Shown here: positions 13,214-25,960 of the stretch, in pieces | Position numbering within the stretch: the stretch's first letter is position 1 | Layout of the letters: the number at the start of each line of letters is the position of its first letter | The notes under the pieces: model-generated | What the model saw: the letters and a program-made list of their open reading frames with translations, nothing else | What the model was told of the DNA's origin: nothing | The model's database searches: none | Made by a program: the position numbers and the translations under genes | Assembly (NCBI GenBank): GCA_012295275.1 | Contig: CM022665.1 | Span: 24,260,446 to 24,324,445 of the forward strand | Origin: Chrysomallon squamiferum | Lineage: Eukaryota; Mollusca; Gastropoda; Neomphalida; Peltospiridae | DNA length: 64,000 nucleotides | Reading direction: 5' to 3'

Positions 13214-13342
13214 TCATCTTTCTATCCATCCAGCCAGCCAGTCAACCATCCATCCATACATAATACATAATACATAACACATAATACATACATATATTCA
13301 TATATACATACATACATACATATATAATACATATATATATAT

Positions 13343-13395
<53 letters not shown>

Positions 13396-13835
13396 TAATA
13401 CATATATAATATATATATATATATATATATACATACATACATACATAATACATACATATATTCATATATACATGCATACATGCATACATACATACATACA
13501 TATATAATACATACATATATACATACATACATACATACATACATACATACATACATACACACATAATACATACATATATGAATATATATATATATACATG
13601 TACACACATACACAACACACACATGTAAAGATACATTCACATAAATATGTACATAAATACAAACATACATATATACATACTCACATATACACCTTCATAC
13701 ATGCACACAACACACCAATAAACATACATACATACTCACACAGACATTCATTCATTCGTCAATCCATCCATCCATCCATCCATCCCATCCATCCAACCAA
13801 CCATCCATCCATCCATTTATCCATCCATTCTCAAA
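13214..13835. repeat. Compound satellite of ATCC, ATAC and AT units
   Basis: A 600 bp block of ATAC/ATACAT and AT repeats is bracketed on both sides by ATCC (CCAT) repeats, at about 13218-13257 and 13763-13830. Long Tyr/Cys/Met/Ile frames read from the minus strand are artefacts of the TATG repeat. The symmetric bracketing suggests one composite array rather than independent microsatellites. Confidence 0.95.
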
Positions 13836-14209
13836 CAATTCTCCATCAATATAACAAGACTTTGCTTAACATTAATTTCAATTTATTTAACATTTTCTTT
13901 AACTTGAACAGAACAGCCAATACATTCAGATAAACAGGAATATAAACATTTGATAAGTGATCTGTTTATTGTGATTTGTGCGTTAATTTCTATCCGTACA
14001 TTATGTATTGAACTTGATGTATGTTGGTTTGTCACAATTATGAGGCCCAGGCAGGATCTCTGTCCAACTCCTGCTGGAATTAGACTCTTCTAATATCAAC
14101 CATCATTGCTCCCCGAGTTGTATTGCTTCAGTCATCTTTTCCCTAAACATCCATTGCATCCAATTAGTTTGATCTACATTTATACAAAAGCAAATGACCA
14201 TGGCCAGCA

Positions 14210-14223
14210 GTGGCCTCTAGTGG
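14210..14223 (-). promoter_or_regulatory. CTCF-like motif, minus strand, one mismatch
   Basis: The minus-strand sequence CCACTAGAGGCCAC matches 13 of 14 positions of CCASYAGRKGGCRS, the mismatch being C for G in the GGC. It lies in a patch of mixed sequence (14030-14440). Together with the + strand motif at 9864 it forms a convergent pair 4.3 kb apart. Confidence 0.35.
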
Positions 14224-14899
14224 ACACTTAATAATGGCCACATCAAAACAAGATGAAATTTTCTCCCATTTCCACAGTGCATCATTTTGTTTCTTTATTA
14301 TTCATGAGAGGACACTGTACATCCTGTGGATTCAAAATGTTTCATTTGTTTCTGCAATAAATAAAACCTTTTGATTATAACAAGATGGCTGCCACTTTGA
14401 AGTGGGTGGGTGGTGTACGTGAACAAAGAAAAGTATTCTAGAAGGTTTTAATTATGCTGAGTTACAACAAGCAGTCATGCATCTCCGTGATTTGATAAAA
14501 ACAGAGAAAAAATAGCAAAATGACTTTTTATTTTATTAAGTAGGAAGAGGTTTTGATTGTTTCAAATAATTAATAATGAAATGAAATTATAATATTTTTT
14601 ATTTCTTCAGCATTATGGCTATTTCTGGTCACCATTAAATGAATGTATAAATATTAACTTAGCAACACTTGCACAAAGTATATTAATAACATTAGGTGTG
14701 TTTTGGGGGGTTTTTTTGTTGGTTTTTTTTCTACAATGAAGATATTAATAAAGAAAACTATATCCACCATTCAAAGGACTGTTATACAGCAAGAAATATT
14801 TTATTTAAACTTCTTCCTAGGCAGTAAAAATAATTTATGGCTTTTGATATAATAAAAAAAAAATAATAATAATAATACATTTTTCTCGATAGTTATACT

Positions 14900-14966
14900 G
14901 ATGAGGTTTGATCTTCTGAACTGTCATCCCTCAGGTCTATACTCTAACCACTGAGCTGTATCCAGC
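14900..14966 (-). mobile_element. tRNA-like SINE relic
   Basis: On the minus strand a tRNA A-box-like segment (acagctcagtggttagagt, within 14941-14963) is followed about 30 bases later by a B-box-like gatcaaacctc (14903-14913). The order and spacing fit a pol III promoter of a tRNA or a tRNA-derived SINE. The arms do not fold as an intact tRNA, so I call it a relic; no SINE tail is evident. Confidence 0.5.
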
Positions 14967-15379
14967 TGTCTGATTACCAGTTTATGTTTAGTAGGGGAAA
15001 ACAGTAAAACTAATTTAGGTGTAAAATGATAAAATATCTTCAAAACAAAAAATAAAAGTAATTAATTAAATTGTCTAGTAACAGTTTTAGTTATTATCTC
15101 TGTTGGTTTAATATATAATAGACTTCATTAATTCTCTGCCTGGGTTTTATTTTATTTTATTTATTAGTATTATTATTTTTATTTTCATTTTTGTTATTAT
15201 TTTTATTACTGCTACTACTATGACCACTGCTAGTACTGCTACTATTATCATTATTATTATTTTTAAATAATTGTGAATAATATTTAATACAAAAGATAAG
15301 CACTGTTACTGCAACATTATTTTATTATAAGTTTATTATTATTACTATTAAAAAAAAAAACACAAAAAAAAAATTATAA

Positions 15380-15720
15380 AGGATGTTTTCCCTTTGTATT
15401 TGTCACTCTTGCCAAATGAAAATAACAAAACCACTTGTTCCAACATGGTGAAATATTCATTAGGTTTGAAAGGAAAAGATGGTCGACCACCTCTGACACT
15501 TGCATCATGAAAATAAATGTCTCCAGCTCAACAGTCTCCTTCCTGCATTGATCATTTGAACATAACACATTTATTTGCTTTAATAATGTTATAGATACAA
15601 GCCTAATAAGATTTCCTGGCAATTTGTCTTATGGTTTTGTCAATTCCTGAATTTCTTTTCTTGTCTCACAACACATTTCTCAAATGTGTACACTGTGTCG
15701 CAGTCAACAGAAACAGACAT
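15380..15720. other. Higher-complexity intronic island
   Basis: Mixed-composition sequence with an 82-codon minus-strand frame (15374-15622) that has no recognisable signature. Segments such as gacacttgcatcatgaaaat and gcattgatcatttgaac resemble enhancer-type text. Function is unknown. Confidence 0.25.
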
Positions 15721-15749
15721 TGTGGTGTAGAATATACATACATATATAT

Positions 15750-15975
15750 ATAACTATAAACTGGTAGATTGTGATGCAGATTGTATGTTATAAATTGATG
15801 CTTTCTCTATTAGTATAATGTATATTATAAATTGGTAGTTTTAGATGCAGAATATATAATTTGTGGTTTTCTCAAAAAATATGTATTATAAATTATTTGT
15901 TTTTGATGCAGAATTAATTGTATAGATTGTGGGTTATAAGTGGGTAGTTTATGGTGAAACTGTATTTGCTATAGT
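15750..15975. repeat. Diverged tandem array, unit about 50-70 bp
   Basis: The phrase tataaattggtagttttgatgcagaat recurs with changes at about 15754, 15823, 15885 and 15932, so the spacing is irregular. It is AT-rich and not coding. Confidence 0.7.
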
Positions 15976-16334
15976 TTGTAGTGTTTGGAAAAATACAAAA
16001 TCTAAATAACATATAAATACTAATACTTTGAATATAGTTTGTCAAAATAACAATGTTTTTGACAAAGAACCCAAAACAGCATAGATCCTTCTATAGAAAT
16101 TTATTGTATGTTAATCTTGCAGCTATCATATATAAATGTATAAATATTTAGCAATATGTTAACATATTTGGGTTTTTACCAGTACACAAGAAATAAAATA
16201 CTGCTCACATGTATAATAAATCCATACTGTTTTGTAAAATTTAATAATGGGAATCTTTCCTCCATACTGTTATTTTAGTTCCATATTTACATTTCTAATG
16301 AACAATGGAATACAACATAAATACACAAAATCTC

Positions 16335-17020
16335 TTCTACAACTCATCCTATATTGAAATTATGGATTTTCCTTTCTGTGCTATGACTTTAGTTTTACCT
16401 TACAGTACAAATTTATCTGGTTTATCTCTTCAGTAACCCATCCCATATTGACATCATGGATTCTCCTTTCTGTACTATGATTTCAGTTTTATCTTACTGA
16501 ATTAATATATGCACTAGAACATATCTCAAATTGAAATCACGAATTCTGATCTCTAAACAGTGATTTCAGTTTTAGCTAATGTAATATGGACTGAAATTTG
16601 TTGTATACAAAGTAAAATCATAAATTCTCCTGTCTAGAATATGATTTCAGTTTGACCTTATAGAACTTATGTAAGTTGTATAATTCATCCCATACTCAAG
16701 TAATGGATTCCTTTGTTCAGACTCTGACATCAGTTTTATCTAATAATTATAATATGGACAGAAATATCATGATATACAAATTGAAATCATGGGTTCTCCT
16801 TTTGAAATCATGACTTCAGTTTTATATTTCAAAACTAATAAACACTTCCCATACTAAAATCATGATATTCTTTTATTTGTTTATTATTCTCTAAAATCAT
16901 GTTATTTTGTTGTTCATTTTCTAGCACCTATCCCATGCTGTAATAATTGATTCTCTCCTCCAAACTCTGATTTCAGTTTTACTTAATATAATATGGACAG
17001 AAATATTGTGATATGTAAAT
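16335..17020. repeat. Diverged tandem array, unit about 80-95 bp, 7-8 copies
   Basis: A unit of the form catcccatattgaaatcatgg, attctcctttctgtactatg, atttcagttttacctta recurs at about 16340, 16432, 16516, 16608, 16681, 16769, 16845 and 16925. A linker related to taatatggacagaaatat occurs between several copies. The copies are old and unequal in spacing. Each copy carries a ttncag-like string. Confidence 0.85.
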
Positions 17021-17069
17021 CCATGCTATGTATAATATGCACAATAAAGTAGCATTCAACAACTGTCTG

Positions 17070-17330
17070 ACATTAATGAAAAAGAATGCTTGCCTGCAAT
17101 ACCCAAGTGACATTAGCTTATTCTGTCAGTCTGGGACTGTTGATTGGTGAGAAGGAAAAGCCTGGATACATGGTCAGCTTTAAGTCTATCTTAAATAGCT
17201 CAGTCTTTAACAAGATTACCGTGCTGCAATTGATTCTTCAGCCCTTGCCCACTAACACGATTTGCTCTTCTCATATCCACGGCAACTCTAGGTAAACTTA
17301 ATCAAGCAAGTTCTCCTGTGTGACATCATG
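17070..17330. other. Higher-complexity intronic island after the 16.3 kb array
   Basis: Mixed-composition sequence, open in one + frame for 69 codons (17086-17295) without a family signature. Contains gctgcaattgattcttcagc and gacatcatgtgg. Candidate noncoding element. Confidence 0.25.
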
Positions 17331-17354
17331 TGGATCACTGATTCTTTCAACAAG

Positions 17355-17416
17355 TGAAGTGAGTTGTGTGGTTAGAATAATGGCCTGAGGTGTGAATGAT
17401 CACAGGAACAATCCTT
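17355..17416 (+). mobile_element. tRNA-like SINE relic
   Basis: A degraded A box (gagttgtgtggttagaata) is followed at tRNA-like distance by aggaacaatcc, a degraded B box. The interval tggcctgaggtgtgaatgatcac resembles the anticodon and variable region of tRNA-derived SINEs. Similarity to the piece at 14900-14966 supports a shared origin. Confidence 0.4.
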
Positions 17417-19153
17417 CTTGGTGCTTCCTTTAGACAGTTTCCCATTCTTCTTGATACTGAATAAAAAATATTTTGCAAACATCTTCCATAATTCACTTTT
17501 AGGTTTATTTTCTATTCCAATCAGTGCTCTGTATCTAGTCTATCAAAATTTATGGTATGTGCTGAACTCACTGTTAGAAGGAGCATAAAAGAAATGTTAC
17601 TGCTAACTGATATGAACAGGCCATAAAGCAATGGTATCCCAATAATTTCAGTTGACCATCTACAATTATTAATCTAAGAAACATATAACAGTATCTGTAT
17701 TTCCCACCCTATTATGTTTACTATATATATATTTTTTAGTTTTTAAATTTACAATAAAAAGTTTCTGTTGCTTCTATTACAACTACTACTACCACCACCA
17801 CCACTAGAATGATGATGATGATCTTGATTATTATTATTATTATTATTATTACTTTGTATGTTTGTTTATTATTGTTTTAATATTAAAATCACCATTTTTT
17901 AATCTCAGCCTATTAATCTTCCTTCAATTTTTCTCACTGATCAACAGTTTTGAGATGATTTCTATCAAAGAAACTAAAATGGATCATTTACCACTGAGAG
18001 TAAAACCTTTTCCACTGACCTTTGCAGAGATCAGCTAGTGATTTCTTCATCATAGTATTATTATTACTGATAAATTGTTCTTTATTAATAGTCATTTTGA
18101 ATATTCTGATGAATGGGCTGTTTTTACTTTGTTATTATCTGAATATGGGACCATAATGTTAGAAATTGAGTCCATTTTTTTAGAACTTTTTGTAGCTATG
18201 TGAGATTGAAAAAAAATTGAACAGTTTTATGAAATTGTTTTGTTTCTCTTTGAAGTTCCTTCTTTGTTGTTTCTGCAAGTAAATTAGAGGAGTGAATTTA
18301 ACTGATATCATTTTATATTCAAATAAATTACTGAAAATGTATGAAATTGTGATTTTTGGAGTTTCCTTATTATTAGTATTATTATTATTATTATTATTAT
18401 TTATTCCTAATTTGAGTTTTAGCATCAAGTTATTCTTTGTTTATTTTCAACTGATAAAACTGGACTATACAATAAAAATATTTTTTTCATATACTCATTT
18501 ATCAATCAGTCCATCCCTTCATCAGTTTATTTTTTCATTAATTTTGTTCTCTAGTAAAATAACATCTGTCATAAAACGCACAAATTACTGCCAGATTAAA
18601 ATTCAGAAAATTTTCACATAATTCATTTTTAAATCATTAATTTATTATTACCAGTGTATTATAAAATTTAATAATATTTTGCCATTTTCATGTAATAATG
18701 ATTGAATGAATGTTGAATGAAACCTCAACACATTTAAAATAAATCAGTTTAGCCCAACAAGGCAACTATACAAAATTTTATTTTAAATAAAAATATCAGT
18801 AATTGATACAAAATTAGAAAATATATATATATATATTATTCTAATCATCATTATTTGTATATTATCTGTTAGAAAAGCCCATAACTCACATTATTCATAC
18901 ATATTTTATTATTTATTCATCATTACTAATATCTTATCACATAAAACCATATCTAATCTCAAATAAACACTCTCAACAAAATAAAATATTTAAATTTAAT
19001 CTCGAATTCTTATTTTCAACTCGTAAATATATGTTAAACTGCAAATCATTGTCTTGTAATGGCTGATAACGAAGATGACCATTATGTAGATTTTAAGTAC
19101 CATGGTGATAATTAACTATCCAGTCCATCCATCTGTCCAGTGGTCATCAATCA

Positions 19154-19215
19154 TGGAATCGAACCAGCATATTGGAATGTTCATCTTAATCATTTTGGTT
19201 GACACCAAACATCGT
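19154..19215 (-). mobile_element. Possible SINE relic with B box
   Basis: The minus strand carries tggttcgattcca (19154-19166), a full match to the pol III B box GGTTCRANTCC. The A-box region at higher coordinates is poor (ttagccaacgatg), so this is either a heavily decayed SINE or a chance match. Confidence 0.3.
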
Positions 19216-19654
19216 TGGCTAATCGTGTGTGTTTGCTGTGTGCATACATTGTGAAATCTAGCAGACATCAATGACATTGGAGACCTCAGATTGTCTGTGT
19301 TTTATGCTGGATTGAAATGACAGATTTGACTGTGTAAATTTAAAGAAATATTGTAGAAAAAAATAATTTCCGTTTTCTTTTGTATTGCTGTAGAAGACTG
19401 TGAATGTTATTTGTTGGTGATTGTTTGTTTTTTTCTTTCTCAGTTTTCTTCTTCTTTTTTTTTCTTTTACATTTTATTAAAAATATATATTTCAATACTT
19501 TTTTTTTTTTTTTTTTTTTTAACTATTTTTATGCTGTTGGTATAAAAATATTTGATGAGTAGATATTGATATAGTTTAAAAATTTGTTAAATTTATTGAA
19601 TAGTAGGTTAGCTTTAGTTAATTTTTCCAGAAGGTTTGTTATTATAAGTATATG

Positions 19655-19722
19655 TATTTGATCACACACACACCCACCCTCACACACACACACAAACACA
19701 TACACACAACACACATACACAC
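19655..19722. repeat. CA-rich microsatellite
   Basis: An interrupted CA array with CACCC and CACAA variants. The minus-strand Cys/Val frame is a repeat translation. Confidence 0.9.
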
Positions 19723-20084
19723 CTATTAATTACATTATTGCTGTCATTATATGTTCTAAGCATGGTCACACATTATATATTTATATCCAAACCTAACATC
19801 TATATGCAAATAACTGATTAATAATATAGACATGTCAATCTTGATTTTGTAACTACATGCTTTAATAATACAAAACTTAATCATAATAGCAAATATCTAT
19901 AATAAATTCTATGTTTGGTATACAAAACTGATTGTGAGTTATGCACATGTTACTAATATCAACAGTGATCAAGTCTGTTGTTATGGTCCACCTACCCAGA
20001 ACAAAAAAAAAGTCTGAATTATTGCCGGAGATGGACATAAAAATAAATTATAAATTCTGTTTGTAATTGCAAAAGTGATAAATA

Positions 20085-20290
20085 TATATCTTGAAAAACA
20101 AATTCTCTAGCTTTTCATTTCAAGTTTATTACCAAATTTTTTTGTTTCATGTACTTCTCCCCATTCCAAAAATGGTAAGATTATATCTTGAAAAACAAGT
20201 TTTGAACTAATATGTATAAATTGCTCTAATCAGAATTTCATTTCCAAGTTCACAACAGAATTTCAAACACTTCTTCCCCATATTGACCGT
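20085..20290. repeat. Two-copy tandem duplication, offset about 95 bp
   Basis: The string atatcttgaaaaacaa occurs at about 20087 and 20183. Each copy then has a tttcatttncaagtt segment and ends in cttcncccattcc/ccatattg. The second copy carries a small insertion. Confidence 0.65.
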
Positions 20291-20750
20291 TTATGCACAC
20301 ATTTCCCTCCATCTTTTGTTTTCCCTTTGTGTTGTCGAGTCAGTTGATCATTCACTTTGGGCAGCTATTGGCCACAATTAGTGCCATGTAGGTGAGAGTG
20401 GAACAGAGATCTGATTGATGAAGTCTTCTTGCACTCTTAATAACACCCAGTAGATCGATCTGTTTGTTTCTCAAACCATCATCATGGTCATCTGTGGTTT
20501 TTGTATTTAGTTCTGCCTGCAAGGCCCCCTTTTTTTGTGTGCCGCACTGGAAATGTGTCTTTATGTTTGTATGGACATATATATGGTGCATATTTTCTAT
20601 GGCAGACCCTGTGAGAAGAGGTGTGAAGATATGCTATGATCAAAGCCTGGAGAAATTAGTTTTTCACTTGATTAGTTCGACAGATGAATTCAGAACAGTT
20701 GCAATAGAGATAACTTGTCTACACTGGGATTGATCTTATGGCAGTTTTAT
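20290..20750. promoter_or_regulatory. Higher-complexity island, candidate cis-element
   Basis: About 450 bp of mixed composition. It includes cagctattggccacaattag (CCAAT- and homeodomain-like sites), agatcgatctgtttg and tgatcattcactttgggc. Open frames on both strands overlap (79 and 89 codons), so neither is convincing as a gene. It is one of the better candidates for a conserved intronic element. Confidence 0.35.
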
Positions 20751-21258
20751 GTATTTTCTGCTTTTCTGCTTCAACTATAAATAATGAAGTGTTCCCAGTG
20801 TTTAATCTGAAAGCATCTTGTTTGAGAAGAGTGGAATAAAATCTTTCCACCTGATTTGTCTACCAAATTCAATTTAAAAAAAAAAAAAAAATAAAGAGTA
20901 GTTGAAATCAAAAAGGAAATCAGTCCATCCATTTAACAATTTAGCCAATATCAGTGGATGCTTTCACTAATTCATTTATTTACAGTTTATATCCCTCTTT
21001 TAATGCATATCATTATCCAGCCAGCCAGCCAGTAAAATAATATATGAATCATATTTCCTTCTGTTTATATTTTTATCTGATCATCCATTCATCCATCAAT
21101 CAAAAGTCAATAAGACATACCATTATTTGTTAGTCTGTCCATCCATCCATTCAGCAATCCTCACAGCAAATTCATCTATCTTTCCATTCATCTGCTCATC
21201 CACAGATCATATTATTCAAGAAAATATACTCAGGTTTTTAGTTTTCATATCATTTGTT

Positions 21259-21394
<136 letters not shown>

Positions 21395-23129
21395 AATATA
21401 TATATGTCACATATATAATAACATAATAATTGTTTTTTTCTTGAATAAAAGAAGAAAAAAAATATGTAGTAAACACCATTTCAAACAACACAGGAATTCA
21501 CAAAATTTGTTCCTAATTTTAAAAGCAAAAAGCTCTTCCCCCCAAAAAAGTAAAAACAATATAAATTACAAACACATTTTTTTTCTCTCTCCTCCTATTC
21601 ATGAAGACATACAATCTGTTTTCTCTTCTGCTGGTATGTTTCATTTTGCTTAAATAATTGGTGTCACTTAGGACATCATTTCACATGACATTCAGTACAG
21701 TTTCTGTCATATTTTCCCCTCATCCACATACTTCTGCTAATTCGTAAGATCCTTTGCATGTGTGTGTTAAATGGTCCTAAATACTTTACCTAGCGTTGTT
21801 GAAGATTAAGTTAATTATGACGAGACTGGGTGAAAAAGACAGGACAGAAGGTTTTGTGGTAAGATAAGGAAAGTTTGATGTTATTTACTGAGATGGGCTG
21901 TCTCAGGTGTGCATTGTTATGTTTCATACTCTCTGTTCAGTACTTAGATAACACTGTTACTGCCATGAATTTCTTTGGGTGGTTGTAACAGATTTCTTTA
22001 TGGCAGGTGAAGAGAGTGTTATGGGATACTGGGTTTTTTTTTTTTGCATTTTTTTTAAAGGCCGTTTCACAAATGTAGTGTGTTGATTGGTGGATTGGTG
22101 TTGTTTTATTTATTTATTTATCTTATTATATTTTTTACTATTTTATTATTTATTATTATTATTATTATTATTTGTTATTATTTGTTATTATTTTTTTTTA
22201 TATATATATATATTTTTTTTTTTTGTGTTGAGGTGTACAAAGGGTGATGTTTTTTACTTGTCATTTCATAAATAAATCAATAATGTGGAGGTTGGTGGGC
22301 TGGTTTTTCTTGGGAGGGATTGAAGGATGGCTCCCTTTTTAATATGCCATTTGCAAACATGGAAGTCTGAAGAGCTTTTCTTATTTCTTATTTACTTCTT
22401 TATCATTTTTATTGGAAGGAACGGGGTATTTTTTATATTTTTTGAAAAAGAGGTCCATGGGGAGGAATCTGATATAGTTTTTTTGGGGTGTATTAAAGCA
22501 TTTTTGAAAAAAAAAATTTAAATTGTAATTTTAAACTTTAATACCATTTGACATATAAATCCCAACAATGAGATTGATGAGCTGAATTTTTGGAATGTTC
22601 TTTTGGGTGAAGTATAGTTCTTAGTCTGTTTTTTTTTTTTTTCACCTTTGACAGATAGATTCAAACTGTTATCTGTTAGGTAGATGTTAAAAACAATGTA
22701 GTTATCTGTTTGAAAAGCAATAAATATTGTGTGACACATACATTATTGTATCATCAGCACATTTTAAACATAGTTTCAGTATCTGTACTTTACAGTACAA
22801 CGAAGTGAAGCAACTGAGTTTTTGTGTTTTATTGAACAATTTATTTTAATGTACTCAATAAATATTTTTTCTTAGCAATTCTTGGATATGTATCAATTTT
22901 CTTTTTTTTTTTTAATTATTTCTTTTTCTTTTTTTTCTTTTTTAAATAATTTTGTTGCACAATAATTTGGGATTATGAGTAGACTTATGGTTTAAATAAA
23001 TAATACATGACAAACCTCTACTTTTCATTTTGTTACTACAAAATGATAAACCAGTCTTGGTAGACCATTTGCATTGATCTGTGAAACCAAGATCATTTAT
23101 TGCTACTGGATGGAAAGAAGTAGGAGGAT

Positions 23130-23180
<51 letters not shown>

Positions 23181-23185
23181 TTATT
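23130..23185. repeat. TTTA tetranucleotide array
   Basis: About 13 uninterrupted TTTA units followed by T-rich sequence. Confidence 0.95.
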
Positions 23186-24089
23186 TTATTTTTTATTTTT
23201 ATGCATTTAACTTTTTTCATGGTGTGTAATATGTAACACAGAAACATAAAAGTTTGTTTAATAATATCAGAGTCTTTTAATTAATTATTTGCCTTTAAAT
23301 GAAATCTTTCTGTATTATACAATTATACTTATCTTATAACCACAGAAAGAATATCTTATATAATCAATGTGGTTGGAATGGGGAATGTGAAACCTTATTT
23401 TCTTATACCAGTAATGTTCTAACACCCGTTTTTTTTATATTGATACTTTTTTTTGTGAAACAATAATATTTACCACCATTTTGTTAATGTTATAATGTAA
23501 AATTGTGAACAAAATTACCTTTTGATTTCAAAGTTGTGGAAAGAAAAAAGAAAAGCATATCATAAATTATTAACTTCAATTTTGAAAAAAAATAGTTTTA
23601 ATCATGTTTGAAATATGACTAGTGATATTTTTTCATAAATTATACACAATATTTATTACAAGATTTCTAAAAATTGGCTGACATGAAAAATGTGGTGTTG
23701 TCTTTGGAAAAAATAAAATGACAAAATGAAGAGAAAAAGGGTTATTTGTTAACATAATACATCTCACACCATGGGGAACACACCCAAATCACACTGTCTT
23801 TGTTGTTAATAATCAAAGGTGATGAAATTTTCCATGATGAAAACTGAGTGAGAAATGATGTTTTTAATTGATTGCGAAGGTTGAACAGTTTTTGCATGGC
23901 AAAATGCTTGCTTCAGACAGTCCGATTGATCAATGTGTGTTTTTTTGTGTTTGAAGAGAATTATACTGTCCACACACACAGACACACAGACACACACAAC
24001 CTAGTTTGTTTTCATAGCTTGTATTGATTAACAGGGTATTTCCAAGTCAAACTGTTTTACATGTGCATTTTGCGTCTTGTTTATGTTAA

Positions 24090-24092
<3 letters not shown>

Positions 24093-24127
<35 letters not shown>
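24093..24127. repeat. GT microsatellite
   Basis: About 17 GT units, 70 bases before a CT-TA-GA palindromic array. Confidence 0.95.
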
Positions 24128-24128
<1 letters not shown>

Positions 24129-24189
24129 TGAAGCATGTGTTTGGTGCATAATCATTTTTTTTTTCATTCTCTATTTTTTTTCTCTCATC

Positions 24190-24202
24190 CTCTCTTTCTC
24201 TT

Positions 24203-24292
<90 letters not shown>
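24190..24292. repeat. Palindromic CT-TA-GA compound microsatellite
   Basis: A CT run (to 24220), a TA core (24221-24233) and a GA run (24234-24290) make a near-perfect inverted repeat with arms of 18 or more bases. The GA arm is longer than the CT arm. Such a sequence can form a hairpin or cruciform. Confidence 0.95.
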
Positions 24293-24293
<1 letters not shown>

Positions 24294-24812
24294 TATACTA
24301 TATATAGATATATAGTGTACTATTTATATATACATGTGTGTGTGTGATTGTATGTGTATACACTTATGCATTTATGCATATATAATGTTTAAAACATATT
24401 CTCGATACATTTCATTAACTAACCAAATTCTTTGTTTTATCACTTCGGGCATCAGTCTCCCTCTGTTTTCAAGAAATCTACACCCTGCTTTTTACTGCAC
24501 TAACCAGCTTTTACATTTTTTTTTTATATACATATTCCATCTGAAAGGCAATTTTCAGCTAAACTGCATGCTGTTAATATTTACTGTATCTGTAGTTGGT
24601 TCTCAGCAAGCCAGCAAGATAAAACTCCAAAATACACACAGCATTACAGCCTCTTGTCTTGTGGTGATTTGGAATCCTTATACTTCTTAAATAATAATCT
24701 AAACTGACATCTAAATATCTATTGTTTTTCATAAGAACAGCATAAATTTATAGTCTGTGGTAAAATAAGCAGTTAAAAAATCTACTAGAATGTATTCATG
24801 CATGTGTCAGAA

Positions 24813-24814
<2 letters not shown>

Positions 24815-24880
<66 letters not shown>

Positions 24881-24905
24881 CACATACATACATACATACA
24901 TAGAC
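24815..24905. repeat. CA array with ATAC tail
   Basis: About 30 CA units are followed by ATAC and AGAC units. Confidence 0.95.
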
Positions 24906-25089
24906 AGATAAACATATATATTTAAATACACATAATCAAGTACACTCTCTCATATACTTTATATTCATATCTGTGTACTCTCCAAACATGCCTGTACCTC
25001 TCAAAATAAACACAAATGCACACATACACCTGAAGATACAAATGTATGCATATACATGTAAACAAATATATTTATCTTTATTCTTTATA

Positions 25090-25700
25090 CTTTACCTCTA
25101 CATATAACCCATTCTTCTTAATACTAAACATACAACTCACCCCAAACTATCTTAATCACTACCTCTAACATAAATATTATATGACAGTAACATTACAGTT
25201 TAAGATATGCTAGTAAGCATTAAGGGACACACACGCACACAAACACACAAATACAAACACAAACATGCAGAAACATTTTCGCTATTTCAGCAGCTATCAT
25301 ACAGCCCATACAATTTAATATAAAACACCCCAGAACCTCTGAGATACAAAATAATAATATTTAAGATGTCAGAATAAATAGTAACACACATACACATTCA
25401 GATAACATTATACACAGACATTTACACTTAATACTGCATCACCACATATTAGCCATATAATTTAATATTAAACATCCCACAATCTCCATCTACCTTCACC
25501 ACACCTTTTGAGATAAGCAAATAAAAATACAGTAATCAGTTTAAGATATCAAAATAAACATTTACCAGCTATAATCTATAGCTCATCCTGACATACAGCC
25601 TATTCAGTTTAATTATAAAACACCCCAGAATTTCCATCTACCTTCACCACCACCTCTGAGACATAAGATAATAATACTACTGCCTACTGTACAACACTGT
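25090..25700. repeat. Diverged tandem array, unit about 150-180 bp, about 4 copies
   Basis: A unit of the form catacagcccattcaatttaa, tattaaacaccccagaatctc, catctaccttcaccacctctgagat recurs from about 25098, 25291, 25442 and 25590. Between units lie a shared ttaagatatcaaaataaac-like segment and CA-rich linkers. Confidence 0.8.
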
Positions 25701-25960
25701 TTTGTTGATTACTCCAATGGTACTGAATCCTGGCCCAGCCAAATCACATGACCTACACTCAGGATTCATTGAGCACCATAATTTGGTTCCTGGACTAGTC
25801 CATAGCTGCACTGTAGAGTTTCCTCGTGCTATACGACTATACACAGTGGCAGTCTCTACCAGACCAGTGTGTGCATAGGTTCTGGGGCAACATTTTCTGA
25901 CTGGACTAACTTTTATCTTTCTCTGTCACCACACTATGGTAGACTTGGGGATACTAATTT
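25700..25960. other. Higher-complexity island after the 25 kb array
   Basis: Mixed sequence (for example tactgaatcctggcccagcc and ggttcctggactagtccatag) without a long open frame. It could be part of an old repeat or a noncoding element. Confidence 0.25.

Noticed and set aside
13222-13670. Minus-strand frames of up to 142 codons rich in Tyr, Met, Cys and Val
   Set aside because: They are translations of the TATG/TA satellite in several overlapping registers.
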